This document shows positions 1-8,987 of a stretch of 24,797 bases of DNA, one piece after another. The position numbers and the translations under genes were made by a program. Positions within the stretch are counted from its first letter, which is position 1, and the number at the start of each line of letters is the position of its first letter. The stretch comes from Triparma columacea (taxonomy: Eukaryota > Sar > Bolidophyceae > Parmales > Triparmaceae). The stretch is from contig BRYA01000426.1 of the NCBI GenBank assembly GCA_030267965.1, positions 16,419 through 41,215 of the forward strand. Reading direction: 5' to 3'. Under the pieces are notes generated by a model that was given only the letters and a program-made list of their open reading frames with translations, was not told the DNA's origin and did no database searches.

Positions 1-603
1 GGGATGTAGGGAGGAGTGGGGGTGCTTTAAAAAAGATAACGGTTGCGGAGACTGAATATCAAAATATCATTGCTTTGTGATAAGTCAAAACTCAATCAAA
101 ACTCCGTGTGTCGCTGTTCACCACGGCCGTGAGATACGGGCTCAACACATAACCCCAGACTTAGAAATCCCTAACCAGACAAACAACAAAACCCTCTGCA
201 ATTCTTTAGTTGGTAGCATTTATTTGAGTCTTGAAGTCTACGAATTCAGCACCAGTGAATTCATCCATAAAAACACAAAGTGAGTTCATTATTACAGCTC
301 GTGTGAACGCGTCGTGGATTATCACTCCTTTCTTATTGGGTACACCGGAGGTCCATTGTTAACGTTTTTGGTGCGATTTGACTGCAGAATCAATTAATTA
401 TACCCTGTCACCCTTGACTCTTGACACCGGGCCAAGTCTTGCATGGAGAAATTTCGTAGATTACGCCGTCCTACTCATCGTCACATACCATCTTTATAAG
501 CAATGATCCAATACTCACCCGTTCGTTGCCAAAATTATTCGCTGGTCTTACAGAAACAACGAAAAGAAGCAAAAAAGCAAACAAACCAAGAACAAAACAA
601 ACC
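1..603. other. Upstream region without a supported gene
   Basis: No reading frame here starts with ATG and looks coding. The frame at 77-283 opens with GTG and has no recognisable domain. The last 80 bases or so are A-rich and lead into the ATG at 604, so they are probably the promoter and 5' leader of the first vWA gene. I see no RNA gene or repeat. Confidence 0.5.
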
Positions 604-1635
604 ATGACCAAGAACAAGCACACAGAAAAGAGCAGTAACGCTCGCAACAACAGCATCGGCGTCAGAAGCAACAACAACAAAAACAACGGGGCGTCCTTCG
701 ATAGCTTCGTCCAGCACACGACCACACGGATCGTGAGTAGCAGGGCTGGACGGGGCCCCCACACCAAGAGGCTCCGCCTGGTAAGCGCCTGGCTACAGGA
801 CGTGAGCGGCTCCATGAGCGGACAGCCGGAAAGGGAGGCCATAGGAGGCCTTCGCCTCCTTCACGACGACGTGCTCGAGAAGGAGGATTGCCTTGCGGTG
901 ATCACCTTCGGGACGAGCGTCAACGTCCTTCACGAACCCATGAGGGTGAGCAAGGTGGACAGGGTTCAGGACGAGAGAAACATCCGCAGGTCGGCAGGTG
1001 GCATGACGGCCATCTACGATGCGCTGATGACGTGCATCCTCGGCTTGAAGGAGAAGCTTGGAAACCCCAAGTTCCATCAGGTGAACAAGGATGCGCTTTA
1101 CCAGCTCATCCTGGTAACCGATGGCGCAGACAACAGCTCCAAGGCCGGCCTCGACGAGGTTGCGGCCTTGGTGGCCCGTCCTGGGATCCCCAACTTCCAC
1201 CTGGTGGTCGTTGGGATCGGCATGGACAGGGGTACGGCAGCCACCCTTAGGAGCCGCCTCTGCGCGCCAGAACACGCGCAGTACATGGAGGCCCCGGACA
1301 TCGGTAGGCTGGGAAGCACCCTGAGGAGGGTCGTACAGGACGTGAAGGCTAGGCTCGTGGTCGAGGTGCAGACCGTGAGGGTCGTGGTCAACGGAGGTGG
1401 ATGCGGAGGGGCTGGAGGTGACGCGATGGTGATGCTGACCCAGAACATGGGCGAGATGGGCCTTGCCGCTCCAGCCGGCTCCCGAAGGCTTCCGCTGAAG
1501 TCGCTCGGTAACGGAGGAGGAGGAGGATGGAAGAAGGAAGGAGGAGGGGGAAGGGGGAGGAAGACCCTTACGTGCACCTTCTGGGAGAAGGGGAAGTGCA
1601 CGAAGGGGGCAGCCTGCAGGTTCAAGCACGGCTGA
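604..1635 (+). CDS. vWA-domain protein with C-terminal CCCH zinc finger (copy 1)
   Basis: This is a single-exon gene of 343 residues. I chose the ATG at 604 (context aaaccATGac); the frame is open further upstream but has no earlier ATG. Residues 1-60 are a K/S/N-rich, probably disordered leader. A von Willebrand A domain follows with a complete metal-ion (MIDAS) set: DVSGS at 66-70, a Thr in GGMTAIYDAL, and the Asp of VTDGADNSS. After a glycine- and lysine-rich linker comes a CCCH finger at 324-342 (CTFWEKGKC, then KGAAC, then RFKH; spacing C-x7-C-x5-C-x3-H). CCCH fingers usually bind RNA and vWA domains bind protein partners through a metal ion, so an RNA-linked scaffold is a reasonable inference. 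No ligand or enzyme activity can be read from the sequence. It is a tandem paralogue of the gene at 2363. Confidence 0.85.
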   Translation: MTKNKHTEKSSNARNNSIGVRSNNNKNNGASFDSFVQHTTTRIVSSRAGRGPHTKRLRLVSAWLQDVSGSMSGQPEREAIGGLRLLHDDVLEKEDCLAVITFGTSVNVLHEPMRVSKVDRVQDERNIRRSAGGMTAIYDALMTCILGLKEKLGNPKFHQVNKDALYQLILVTDGADNSSKAGLDEVAALVARPGIPNFHLVVVGIGMDRGTAATLRSRLCAPEHAQYMEAPDIGRLGSTLRRVVQDVKARLVVEVQTVRVVVNGGGCGGAGGDAMVMLTQNMGEMGLAAPAGSRRLPLKSLGNGGGGGWKKEGGGGRGRKTLTCTFWEKGKCTKGAACRFKHG

Positions 1636-1770
1636 GGGCGGTTAGGCGGAGAAAAGAGGAGGGGAAAGAGGAAGATAACGGATGGGCGTAAGGGGGGTAA
1701 AGGAGGGTTGGGGGAGGCAAGCTACAACAGCTAGCTTGCTCAGGGGGCAATTTGATTATTCACGAGCATT

Positions 1771-1834
1771 TGGACAGTCTGGACAGTCTAGACATGTCTA
1801 GACAGTCTGGACAGTCTGGATAATCTGGACAATC
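1771..1834. repeat. Seven-unit TGGACAGTC array around a perfect palindrome
   Basis: The array is seven units of TGGACAGTC or close variants. The third unit has 10 bases and the others 9. The centre, 1786-1803, is a perfect 18-bp palindrome, GTCTAGACATGTCTAGAC. It lies 136 bp after the stop of the first vWA gene and just before the shared 48-bp element. No similar array follows the second gene. Possible roles are 3'-end structure or a protein-binding site; neither is shown. Confidence 0.85.
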
Positions 1835-1847
1835 ATCTTTTTTATTT

Positions 1848-1895
1848 ATGGACCGCAACAAGTTCTGGCCTCCACGCGGCGCGGTCTGGGCAACG
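1848..1895. repeat. 48-bp conserved 3' element, copy 1
   Basis: It matches 3843-3890 at 47 of 48 bases. It contains the inverted repeat GACCGC (1851-1856) and GCGGTC (1881-1886), so the RNA could form a 6-bp stem that wobble pairs may extend. A second identical block of 17 bp (CGGCAGACGAGGAACTT, 1916-1932) follows after 20 unlike bases. Confidence 0.85.
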
Positions 1896-2362
1896 AGTAC
1901 ACAGTACTGTGTATTCGGCAGACGAGGAACTTTAAAGAGACAACGAGAAATTGTTTTTGTTAGAAAGTACCTTAATATATTATCCTTCCGGTTTCTACGT
2001 CCGGGTTACCTCTTCCTGAGAAGAGGGTGGGGGGGTAAACAACAAAACACCCAAGTAAGCCTCTTTTTTATTCTTTGCTTGTCGTCGTCCTATGTCCTCG
2101 CACCGTGCTTCTGTGCATTATTGTTCGCATCGCACATTTGTTAATTTTCAGCGACCATGCGCAGGACCTGTCATAATGTCAACCCCTCGAGTCTTGCATG
2201 ATTGTGAACATTGGCCATAAGAACAAAATCCTTGGTCCAAAATGTCCATGAGCCGCGTGCTACACCTCTAACCCTTTTCTCGGTCCACCCGCGCAGAAAC
2301 CCTTGCCCGAACCAAGGGTAGAAAGCCAAACCAAACCCCACCCAAACAAGACAACAAGACCC

Positions 2363-3665
2363 ATGATGCTGCTTAGCAAACCCAAGAAACAGAAAGACGA
2401 CGATGACAAGAGGGCGGTCAGCGTCATAAAACAGGTCATAGTGACCAACACATACGAAAGAGCGCGTTCCGGATGCTCAAAGAAGAGGGTCAAGGTGCCC
2501 GTAGTCATCGAGGTTTGCCTAAGGTGAGTCATTCTGGTGGGGAGGAATGCTTATTGTTGCGGTATTTAACCCTCGTCGCATCATTCCTCTCTGCAGCTTC
2601 GATACGACGGGTTCCATGTACCGCTTCCTCAAGGAGACTCGAAAGGGTCTCGTTGAAGTGATCAACAAGCTCAAGAGGATCGCCTCCGAGATGGGTGCCA
2701 AGCTCAGAGTTGGTGTCATCGCTCATGGTGACTACTGCGACAAGGATACGTCGTACGTCATCAAGTTCCTTCCCCTCTGCGAAGCGGACAGCGTGGAAGG
2801 GATCGACAAGGTCATCCGGTTCGTTGAAGGTGTCGGTAAGACCTGTGGAGGCGACTCTCCGGAGTGCTACGAGCTTGCCCTGCGCAAGGCATCCTTGGCG
2901 ATGAACTGGGGTAAGAACTCCAGGCGGCTCATGGTCATGGTAGGAGACGACTTGCCCCACGAGGTTGGGTACACCTGCAACGGTTACACCAACAACATCG
3001 ACTGGAGGGATGAGCTCGAGAGCCTGGCAAGGAAGAGGGTGAGGATCTACGCGGTCCAAGCCGGAGGTGGGGCAGACAACGGGTTCTGGGGAGAGCTAGC
3101 TGATAAGACGTCGGGGTCGAGGCTCTCGGTCAGCGACATAGGTTCGATCCCTACCGTCCTCATCGCCGCGGTTACGAAAGAGCTCGGAGAGAGGGCCTTC
3201 ACAGCTTACGGGAAGGAGCTCACGGAAGCTGGTAGCATGGTCGGCGAGACAGCCGCCATCTACCATCAGGTGTCAACGGTCACCGTTGTTGCCGTTGGTG
3301 GGGATGAAGAGGTTGCAGAGGCGGTGGCGATGCTGGGCTCGGACATGGGCAGCCTAACCATGGGCAGCCATTCCCTAGGCGTTCCTTGTGATCCCACGAG
3401 GGGCCCACTCAAGCTGATCGGGAACGTAGCAGGGGGGGGTAAGGGAGGGGTAAAAGGAAAGGGTAAGGGAAAGGGTAAGGGAAAGGGTAAGGGCGAGCCC
3501 CCAATGTGCACCTTCTGGCTGAAGGGTAAGTGCACGCGGGGAGAAGCCTGCAGCTTCAAACACAGCAAACACAGCAAGGACGAGGTCAAGTGCACGCGGG
3601 TAAAAGCCTGCAGCTCGAAGGACGGCAAGGACGAGGTTGAGACTTGCACCTTCAGGAAGAGGTGA
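2363..3665 (+). CDS. vWA-domain protein with C-terminal CCCH zinc finger (copy 2, two exons)
   Basis: The exons are 2363-2523 and 2597-3665, with a 73-bp intron (AAG|GTGAGT ... CTCTGCAG|C). The product has 409 residues. Splicing restores the first vWA strand (VVIEVCLS) directly before FDTTGSM, with the metal site at 56-60. Without it, the first frame ends at a TGA inside the donor. DTTGSM, HGDYCD and VGDDLPHE fit the vWA type seen next to alpha-kinases. A basic GK-repeat linker (about 328-354) leads to a CCCH finger (CTFWLKGKC, then RGEAC, then SFKH) and a decayed repeat of it. The frame stops at TGA 3663-3665 inside what would be another finger (see findings). It is a tandem paralogue of the gene at 604, but quite diverged in sequence. 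Confidence 0.85.
3458..3493. repeat. Three perfect 12-bp coding repeats (GKGK linker)
   Basis: AAAGGGTAAGGG occurs three times in tandem. It encodes the alternating Gly-Lys linker in front of the CCCH finger of the second vWA protein. It probably arose by slippage and gives a basic, flexible tether that could add non-specific RNA contact. Confidence 0.85.
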
Positions 3666-3707
3666 AAGTGCATGCAGGGAGAGGCCTGCAGCTTCAAGCA
3701 CGCTTGA

Positions 3708-4077
3708 GGTGGGTGGTTCGGGGGACAAGGAGGGATGGGTGTTGGATTTGGGAGGGGGAAGGGGGGGGGGGTGGTAGAGTTTGAGCTCCCTTGTGAGGAG
3801 GATGACTTCCACCATTATTTTATTTTTAACGCATTTTATTCTATGGACCGCAACAAGTTCTGGCCTCCACGTGGCGCGGTCTGGGCAACGGAAGTTCATT
3901 CTAGGAAAGAGTGAATCAATCCGGCAGACGAGGAACTTGGTAATTATTTGTACATTTCAATCTAAAGAGTCGTCTTCTTACTTTAATTTTGCCCGTCTTC
4001 GCCATCCCGTATCGTATCAATGCCCCTTAACTAACTCCTAAACCACTGTCCCCGTCTGCGCTCCCATTGTTTGACCC
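3708..4077. other. Convergent 3' region between vWA copy 2 and the KEN gene
   Basis: These 370 bases lie tail to tail between the plus-strand vWA gene and the minus-strand KEN gene. They begin G-rich, contain the second copy of the 48-bp element (3843-3890) and its 17-bp partner block (3922-3938), and become AT-rich towards the KEN gene. I see no gene. Confidence 0.55.
3843..3890. repeat. 48-bp conserved 3' element, copy 2
   Basis: It is identical to 1848-1895 except for one C-to-T change. The stem arms GACCGC (3846-3851) and GCGGTC (3876-3881) are intact. The identical 17-bp block follows at 3922-3938 after 31 bases. It lies 136 bp after the second vWA gene's last in-frame stop at 3707. Confidence 0.85.
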
Positions 4078-6725
4078 CTACGCCTGCATTGCACTGAGTT
4101 CTTGTTGAAGAGACCTGATCTGCGCCCTAAGATCTGCCACAAGATTGTGCTGCACCATATCGTGGACAACAAACGCCGTCCCGAAGTAATGCTTCAAGTT
4201 CGCCAGATCTTGATGTTCCCTCTCCACGTAATTATAAAGGACAGGAAGCAAGAAAGGAAACTTCTCCTTTAAGTAGCTGACGATGTGTTGTAGGTCACGG
4301 AAGTACGTTCCCCCGTCGGGGTGCCGATTCGAATCGATCGAGTCATGCCAGCTGGTCTGTCTCTCGCGTTCATGTGCCGATTGACAAAAATTACAATCGT
4401 AACCCCCGCCTCCACGACCCCTTCCACGTCCACCCCCGCGACCCCTTCCGCGTCCACCCCCGCGACCCCCCCATCCCGTTCCGAATCTATGACAAAGTGC
4501 CTTATGAGGACCAGGAAAGACCGTGTAGGGGGGACGTCGATTGTTCGCATTTTGGACGTTTAATTCCATTTCTAGGTAGGTTGGAGTCAGAGCGTCGGCA
4601 TCGTGACATAGCCAAGAACTTACGAGACGATTTGGATGACCAGCGATATTGCGAATAAACCGCAGAAGTCCAAAAGCTCGATAGCATGTCACAACTTCAC
4701 TCCTTCCCTCAGTGTGACGGTAATGTCGGATGGTGTTAGCGGGTGGTACATACTTATTCTCCGACTCTATATTCTCCGGAGAAAACGATTCCATGGAGTT
4801 GAAGCTACCATGATAGTCCGCCTTTATACTGATAGGCCAGTCTAAGCCGTTGCCAGTGCCAGTGCTCAATTCAGTTGACCACCACCTTTTTATATTATTA
4901 GGGAGTGCACCTATTAAGTCGATAAGCCCCCCCTCGGCGGCTTCCTCTAACAGGTCGCTAATTGTATTTTGAGTTGCTAGATGGTTGGGCTCTGTAGGAC
5001 TGCCAAACGTCTCGACGAATTCAAAGATGAACGTCAAGTGTCTCTCAGGCGGCCAGAATAGAGGGTGACAGAGAGCTTCCGCGGCAGAAGGCCTGTCGTT
5101 GACGCTCGCATGCATCATACGAGAGACAAGGTCTTTCTCAATCGGTTTCAGGTTATCAAACCTTGGCCTGGGTTGGTAGATATCAGTGCCGGTAGCATCT
5201 TTGTTCTCAAAATCGTCATGGCTCGGTGAAGGCCTGCCGTCTCCAATGCTAGCTTCTTCCAGATGTCGATGAAATCTGCCTATCCTTTGGCCAATTGCTT
5301 GAGGGGTAGAAAAAGGATTGTTCTCAGGACAGAAAGGGTGGTATAGCGAAAATTCACCTACTAAGGGGTCGGCTGGTGCATCATATGTGCGGTCGTCTAA
5401 CAAGACTGCCATGATCAATCCAGCATTGAACATGTCAACTTTCGGGTGGCTATAAACCCTTGAAGCCGCAGCACCAAAAGTTCCATCGAGACCGCCAACT
5501 ACCTCACTTTCCTTGAAGAATCGCGCGTCTCCATAAATCGTCTCCACTGCAAGCTCGCGAGCTTGACGATTCTCCAATTTTGCAAGTTCCTCATGTAAAG
5601 GGACAACATGGTTATGTTCGTCATAAACGCACCCAAGCTTCGAACGCCTCTCCTCATCGGCATGTTCGAAGTCTTCCTCATCGTTGTAATTGGTAAGAGA
5701 AATTCTGCGATGAGCAGCGAAGCGAATTACGAATTACGAAAGGATCGTAGGTTAGAAATCACGTGTCCGAGCGTTGATATAAACAAAATGTAACGCATAC
5801 CGTGCACCTCGACATTCGCACCCTTCTCTTTGATTGTTGACCGTTCTCACCTCGACTTCAAGAACCCCCTTCCCATGAAGGCCTGGAGCATTGAACTCGT
5901 GTAGTGGCTTCCCATGACCGTATTCATGGCTGTTTCTGCTTCATCTGTTTCGAGAGCGTGGCCAAAATGAGCTATCTTTATCTGCCCGTTTACTACAACG
6001 AAGGATCTGGATGGAAGAAGAGCTCGAAGAACAATTCCTGCTTCGTGTAGAGCATTCAAACCGCAAAGGATTGATTGCACAGCTCGATACTTCTCTTCTT
6101 CCCTACCGTTGCCGGCCGGGAGACCTCTTGTTGCCTGAATGAATCTATTGAGCCCAAATTTGCCAGGGTTTGTGGGTGAACCGGCGTTATAGATCATGCA
6201 CAAGAATGTGTTCCCCTCGTAGATGAAGCTCTTCAATTCCTCAAATTCGATCACAAATGTCGTGCTTGCTTTGATGCGAAGAAGCGCAACGGTCTCCAAC
6301 TCTGCTTTCAGGAGGTTCAGGTTCCTTTCACGCCTTCCTTCATCTTCTTCGTTGCACTTGACAATCTTGACAAACACTGCTGTCCGTTCTTCGTTCCCTG
6401 CCACGAGTTCTCTCGTCATCTCCCCCCTGATGATCGCAGAAGCAGTGCCGACGTAATCGCCTTCTTCAACATTGAAAGTAAACGGAAGCCAAGGATGCGA
6501 ACCAGGACCACTCAAGTTGAGTTCCAGGGAGCTACCAAGCCTTTGTCCATTTATGACGTGCTGAACGACAAGTTTGTTGTCGCCTTCACTGTATTCTGAA
6601 AGTCTCACTGTAAAGCCGGAATTGCTGAGAATGTCCTCTATATTTCCAACAGAGGTCGGTGAGGCTGTTTCACCAAGAGTCATGGCGCCTACAGTTTCAA
6701 CCAGATCACTCGTTAGTCCGGACAT
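4078..6725 (-). CDS. Pseudokinase with RNase L/IRE1-type KEN ribonuclease domain (two exons)
   Basis: The exons are 6725-5851 and 5704-4078, with a 146-bp intron (TCGAG|GTGAGA ... CATCGCAG|A), giving 833 residues. The kinase fold keeps a strand-3 Lys (VFVK, K120). The catalytic loop reads LRALLPS instead of HRDLKPxN, and DFG is HFG (253-255), so catalysis is very unlikely. After the C-lobe, HPLFWPPERHL (from about 505) starts a KEN domain. LLRFIRNIAGH (about 638-648) keeps the Arg and His of the KEN active site with R-x4-H spacing, as in RNase L, and YLKEKFPFLLPVLYNY (769-784) matches the closing helix. Between these sit an Arg-Gly box (about 703-726) and a C-x2-C-x3-H-x8-H cluster. The C-terminus could form a short coiled coil. 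No transmembrane, luminal or ankyrin part is seen. KEN domains cut RNA as dimers; such activity here is inferred. Confidence 0.85.
4402..4473 (-). repeat. Arg-Gly box coding repeat inside the KEN domain
   Basis: Repeated GGNCGNGG-type codons encode about 24 residues made almost only of Gly and Arg. The tract splits the KEN domain between its catalytic helix and its last helix. RG boxes commonly bind RNA, so this may help deliver RNA to the nuclease (inference). Confidence 0.8.
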
Positions 6726-7258
6726 AATATGACGGTCTGGATTATCACTCTGCGCGATACTAAGGGACCCAGTGGAAGATACAAGTGCTGAAATCTTTCA
6801 CTTTTCGCTCTTCTCAAAAACCAACGCCGGAAGATTTTAACAGTTATCCACAAACTATTTTAGATCTTGATCTTTTAGCTTATTATCCGTCCGTCCTCCA
6901 TCCCTACGTAGATATCAGACGTACACTCTAGCATTTTAACTTGCTGATATCGTCTGGTAACTTATTTTGAGAGGGGTGGGAGATTCTCGTCCCACCCTTC
7001 TTCATAGTCTTTCCAGATAAATCCAACTCAAAGAACGAAACTGCGGAGCTCCGCATTTTAGCTGCAGGTAAGATTAAATAGAATGTAGCCGGTCGTGCTA
7101 GTTACGACGGTTATATCTTCATCCTTGTTGGATTCAACCCTCTTTTATAGATGACCCCAAAAAATGGCCTAACACAACAAGTCGCCCGCCTTGTTTCGCT
7201 TCCTTTTGCGCTCAATACACAACGCAGTACACTCTACATCATTTGCTGACTAGCCGAC
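6726..7258. promoter_or_regulatory. Shared divergent upstream region of KEN gene and kinase gene
   Basis: These 533 bases separate two ATGs that point away from each other, so they probably hold both promoters. GTACACTCTA occurs at about 6919 and again at about 7228, each followed within 20 bases by TTGCTGA. GATATCAG at about 6911 is mirrored by CTGATATC at about 6943. No clear TATA box or coding frame is present. Co-regulation of the two genes is an inference from layout. Confidence 0.5.
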
Positions 7259-8686
7259 ATGGCCGAATCCACAGACGAACCCAAGGACCATTTTAAAAAG
7301 ATCCCGGTCTCAGCCGCCGCGGAAGGCAGCAACCTTCTTTTCAAAGCAGAGCTAACTCGTGAGCATTTGACAGGGATTTTATCAAAATCTGTTGGCAATG
7401 ACAAATGTTTACTCGAGGTTTCCTACGATTTGGAAAATCCTCACGATAATACTGGTACACGCCTGTATAAAGGAAAGCTTCATCAGGGAGACAAGCCCGT
7501 TGTTGAAGTCATTCTAAAATCAAGTAGGCGAATGAAACAGCATTTCGCAGACCGAGAAGCCGAAATGTATTACAGGATTTGGAAGGAGCATCCTTCAGGA
7601 GCAAGCCCAAGTGGAGTTGGTAAATGTTTTGGCTCATTTACGATCGATCTACATAACAGCACCCAGTTGTCAGACGATATTAAGACACTTCACAGTGTCG
7701 GTTTCACCCGGTACCTGATTCTTAAAAAGTATGCTGGCGGGGACCTTATCGAGTGGATGAAAAAGTCACCTGAACAATTAAACGAATATGTCACAGTGCC
7801 GAAGCGTGATGGATGGTACAGGAAGCACCTTTGCAACGACCTTTTACAGGGGATGGCCGCCATTTATCATCGAGGGGACTGCTTCCACGCTGACTTGAGC
7901 CCCAAGAACGTTGTTGTGGAATTCTCCGGAGGGAAAGAATTCCCTGGAGAGAAAACCCCACGTTGGGAGGCCTTCATTATTGACTTTGAACTTGCGTGTG
8001 ACTTAGATGGGATCAAAAATGAAATTCAAAGCAGGACACACGATCAGCAGTTGACGAACAACCTTCAGTATCAGCCTCCTGAGGCTTTGCTGAGGGGAGA
8101 AAACAAACACAAAGACTTTATCAAGCTGCACAATTCCAATCAGGCATTCTCTCCTAAATCGCTTGTTGCTTCAATAGGTTGCATCTGTTCGTATATTTTG
8201 CGTGAAAGGAGGGGAGGGGTCTCCCCAACACATTTCTTTCCTGCGATGGGCCTGTATGGGACAACCAATAATAAGGTCATTCCCGAGTTATCGTTCTCAC
8301 AGCTCTCTTCTACTCATGAAGATCAATTACGGACTGTCTATTCAGAAACGTACCTGCTCCACAAATGGTTTGAATCTAACCCCAACGTCTTTACCTTCTC
8401 CTTTCTCGAGTACTTGACTGTCGCAACAGAAGCTGTCTACAAGGAACTGAACTACGGTTTGAAAGTGGATGAAGAGGGCGATGAGAATGGGATGCAATTC
8501 TCGTACATGTTGTGGGAAATGATGCACGTAGACGCCACAAAGCGTCCAGGATTAGATCGTCGCATGAATCTTTTTAATCCAAAGTCACAACATAAGATTG
8601 AAGAAGCAAAAATCCGGTGCATTCGAATTGATTCGTCTGAGCTTCTTAAAAAATACAAAGACGGCAAAGGTAAGATGTCGGGATAG
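7259..8686 (+). CDS. Protein kinase-like protein, probably active; 3' end uncertain
   Basis: Read without splicing this is a 475-residue protein starting at ATG 7259 (gccgacATGGCC). It has a kinase fold: a strand-3 region VVEVILK (K87), a helix-C-like REAEMYYRI (about 99-107), catalytic loop HADLSPKN (210-217), metal motif DFE (242-244, in place of DFG) and PPE (about 279) in place of APE. The catalytic Asp, Lys and Asn are present, so activity is plausible. The long spacing before the catalytic loop suggests a divergent family. The stop lies in a likely donor (AAAG|GTAAGA, 8670). An intron to 8756 (CTAAC branch site, then TTTTCCCCTAG) would swap the last residues for a 26-codon exon ending in donor 8833. 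From there the frame either ends at TAA 8903 or enters the NACHT gene at 8996 in frame. Confidence 0.8.
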   Translation: MAESTDEPKDHFKKIPVSAAAEGSNLLFKAELTREHLTGILSKSVGNDKCLLEVSYDLENPHDNTGTRLYKGKLHQGDKPVVEVILKSSRRMKQHFADREAEMYYRIWKEHPSGASPSGVGKCFGSFTIDLHNSTQLSDDIKTLHSVGFTRYLILKKYAGGDLIEWMKKSPEQLNEYVTVPKRDGWYRKHLCNDLLQGMAAIYHRGDCFHADLSPKNVVVEFSGGKEFPGEKTPRWEAFIIDFELACDLDGIKNEIQSRTHDQQLTNNLQYQPPEALLRGENKHKDFIKLHNSNQAFSPKSLVASIGCICSYILRERRGGVSPTHFFPAMGLYGTTNNKVIPELSFSQLSSTHEDQLRTVYSETYLLHKWFESNPNVFTFSFLEYLTVATEAVYKELNYGLKVDEEGDENGMQFSYMLWEMMHVDATKRPGLDRRMNLFNPKSQHKIEEAKIRCIRIDSSELLKKYKDGKGKMSG

Positions 8687-8987
8687 ATCTGCCCGTGGAG
8701 GGCAGGATTTGGACGGCTGATCCTCGCGGCAGTAACCTAACACCCTTTTCCCCTAGCACATTGGGACTCGACAGGTTTGACAGGTTTGAACGCTATCAAT
8801 GAGATGAAGGATGCACTGCCTGACAGCAACAGGTGAGATTGGACTGAACGCCAGACTGCTACAGATGAATACCAGACTTTGCTCTGCAGATCAGCTTTCG
8901 AATAAGTCTAACACAACGTGTTCACTCCATCTTCATTTCTCGTTTCGCTCATCACCTGGTACTTCGACTGGTCAAACCGATACTGAT

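Larger units (their letters stand above)
1636..2362. other. Spacer between the two vWA genes
   Basis: These 727 bases hold no supported gene. They contain a 9-bp repeat array with an internal palindrome (1771-1834) and the first copy of a 48-bp element shared with the next 3' region (1848-1895). A pyrimidine-rich stretch lies around 2060-2110. The last 60 bases or so are A/C-rich and lead into the second vWA gene. The open frame at 1848-2144 begins in the shared element but shows no coding character afterwards. Confidence 0.5.

Noticed and set aside
77..283. 68-codon plus-strand frame
   Set aside because: It starts with GTG, has no domain and no coding look.
781..798. An 18-bp GTAAGC...CTACAG segment in vWA copy 1 that could be a tiny intron
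   Set aside because: It is in frame and encodes the hydrophobic first strand (VSAWLQ) needed just before DVSGS, and all other introns here are 57 bp or longer.
471..1629. Several minus-strand frames opposite vWA copy 1, up to 278 codons
   Set aside because: They are shadows of a GC-rich real gene whose domains are clear on the plus strand.
1848..2144. 98-codon frame starting in the conserved 48-bp element
   Set aside because: In the second copy of the element the frame ends after 23 codons, and the shared part is only the first 16. Kept as an element, not as a gene.
8811..8987. 59-codon N-terminal extension of the NACHT frame
   Set aside because: It overlaps likely intron and exon sequence of the kinase gene, is Ser/Thr-rich without structure, and its ATG lies in a frame different from the kinase exon.
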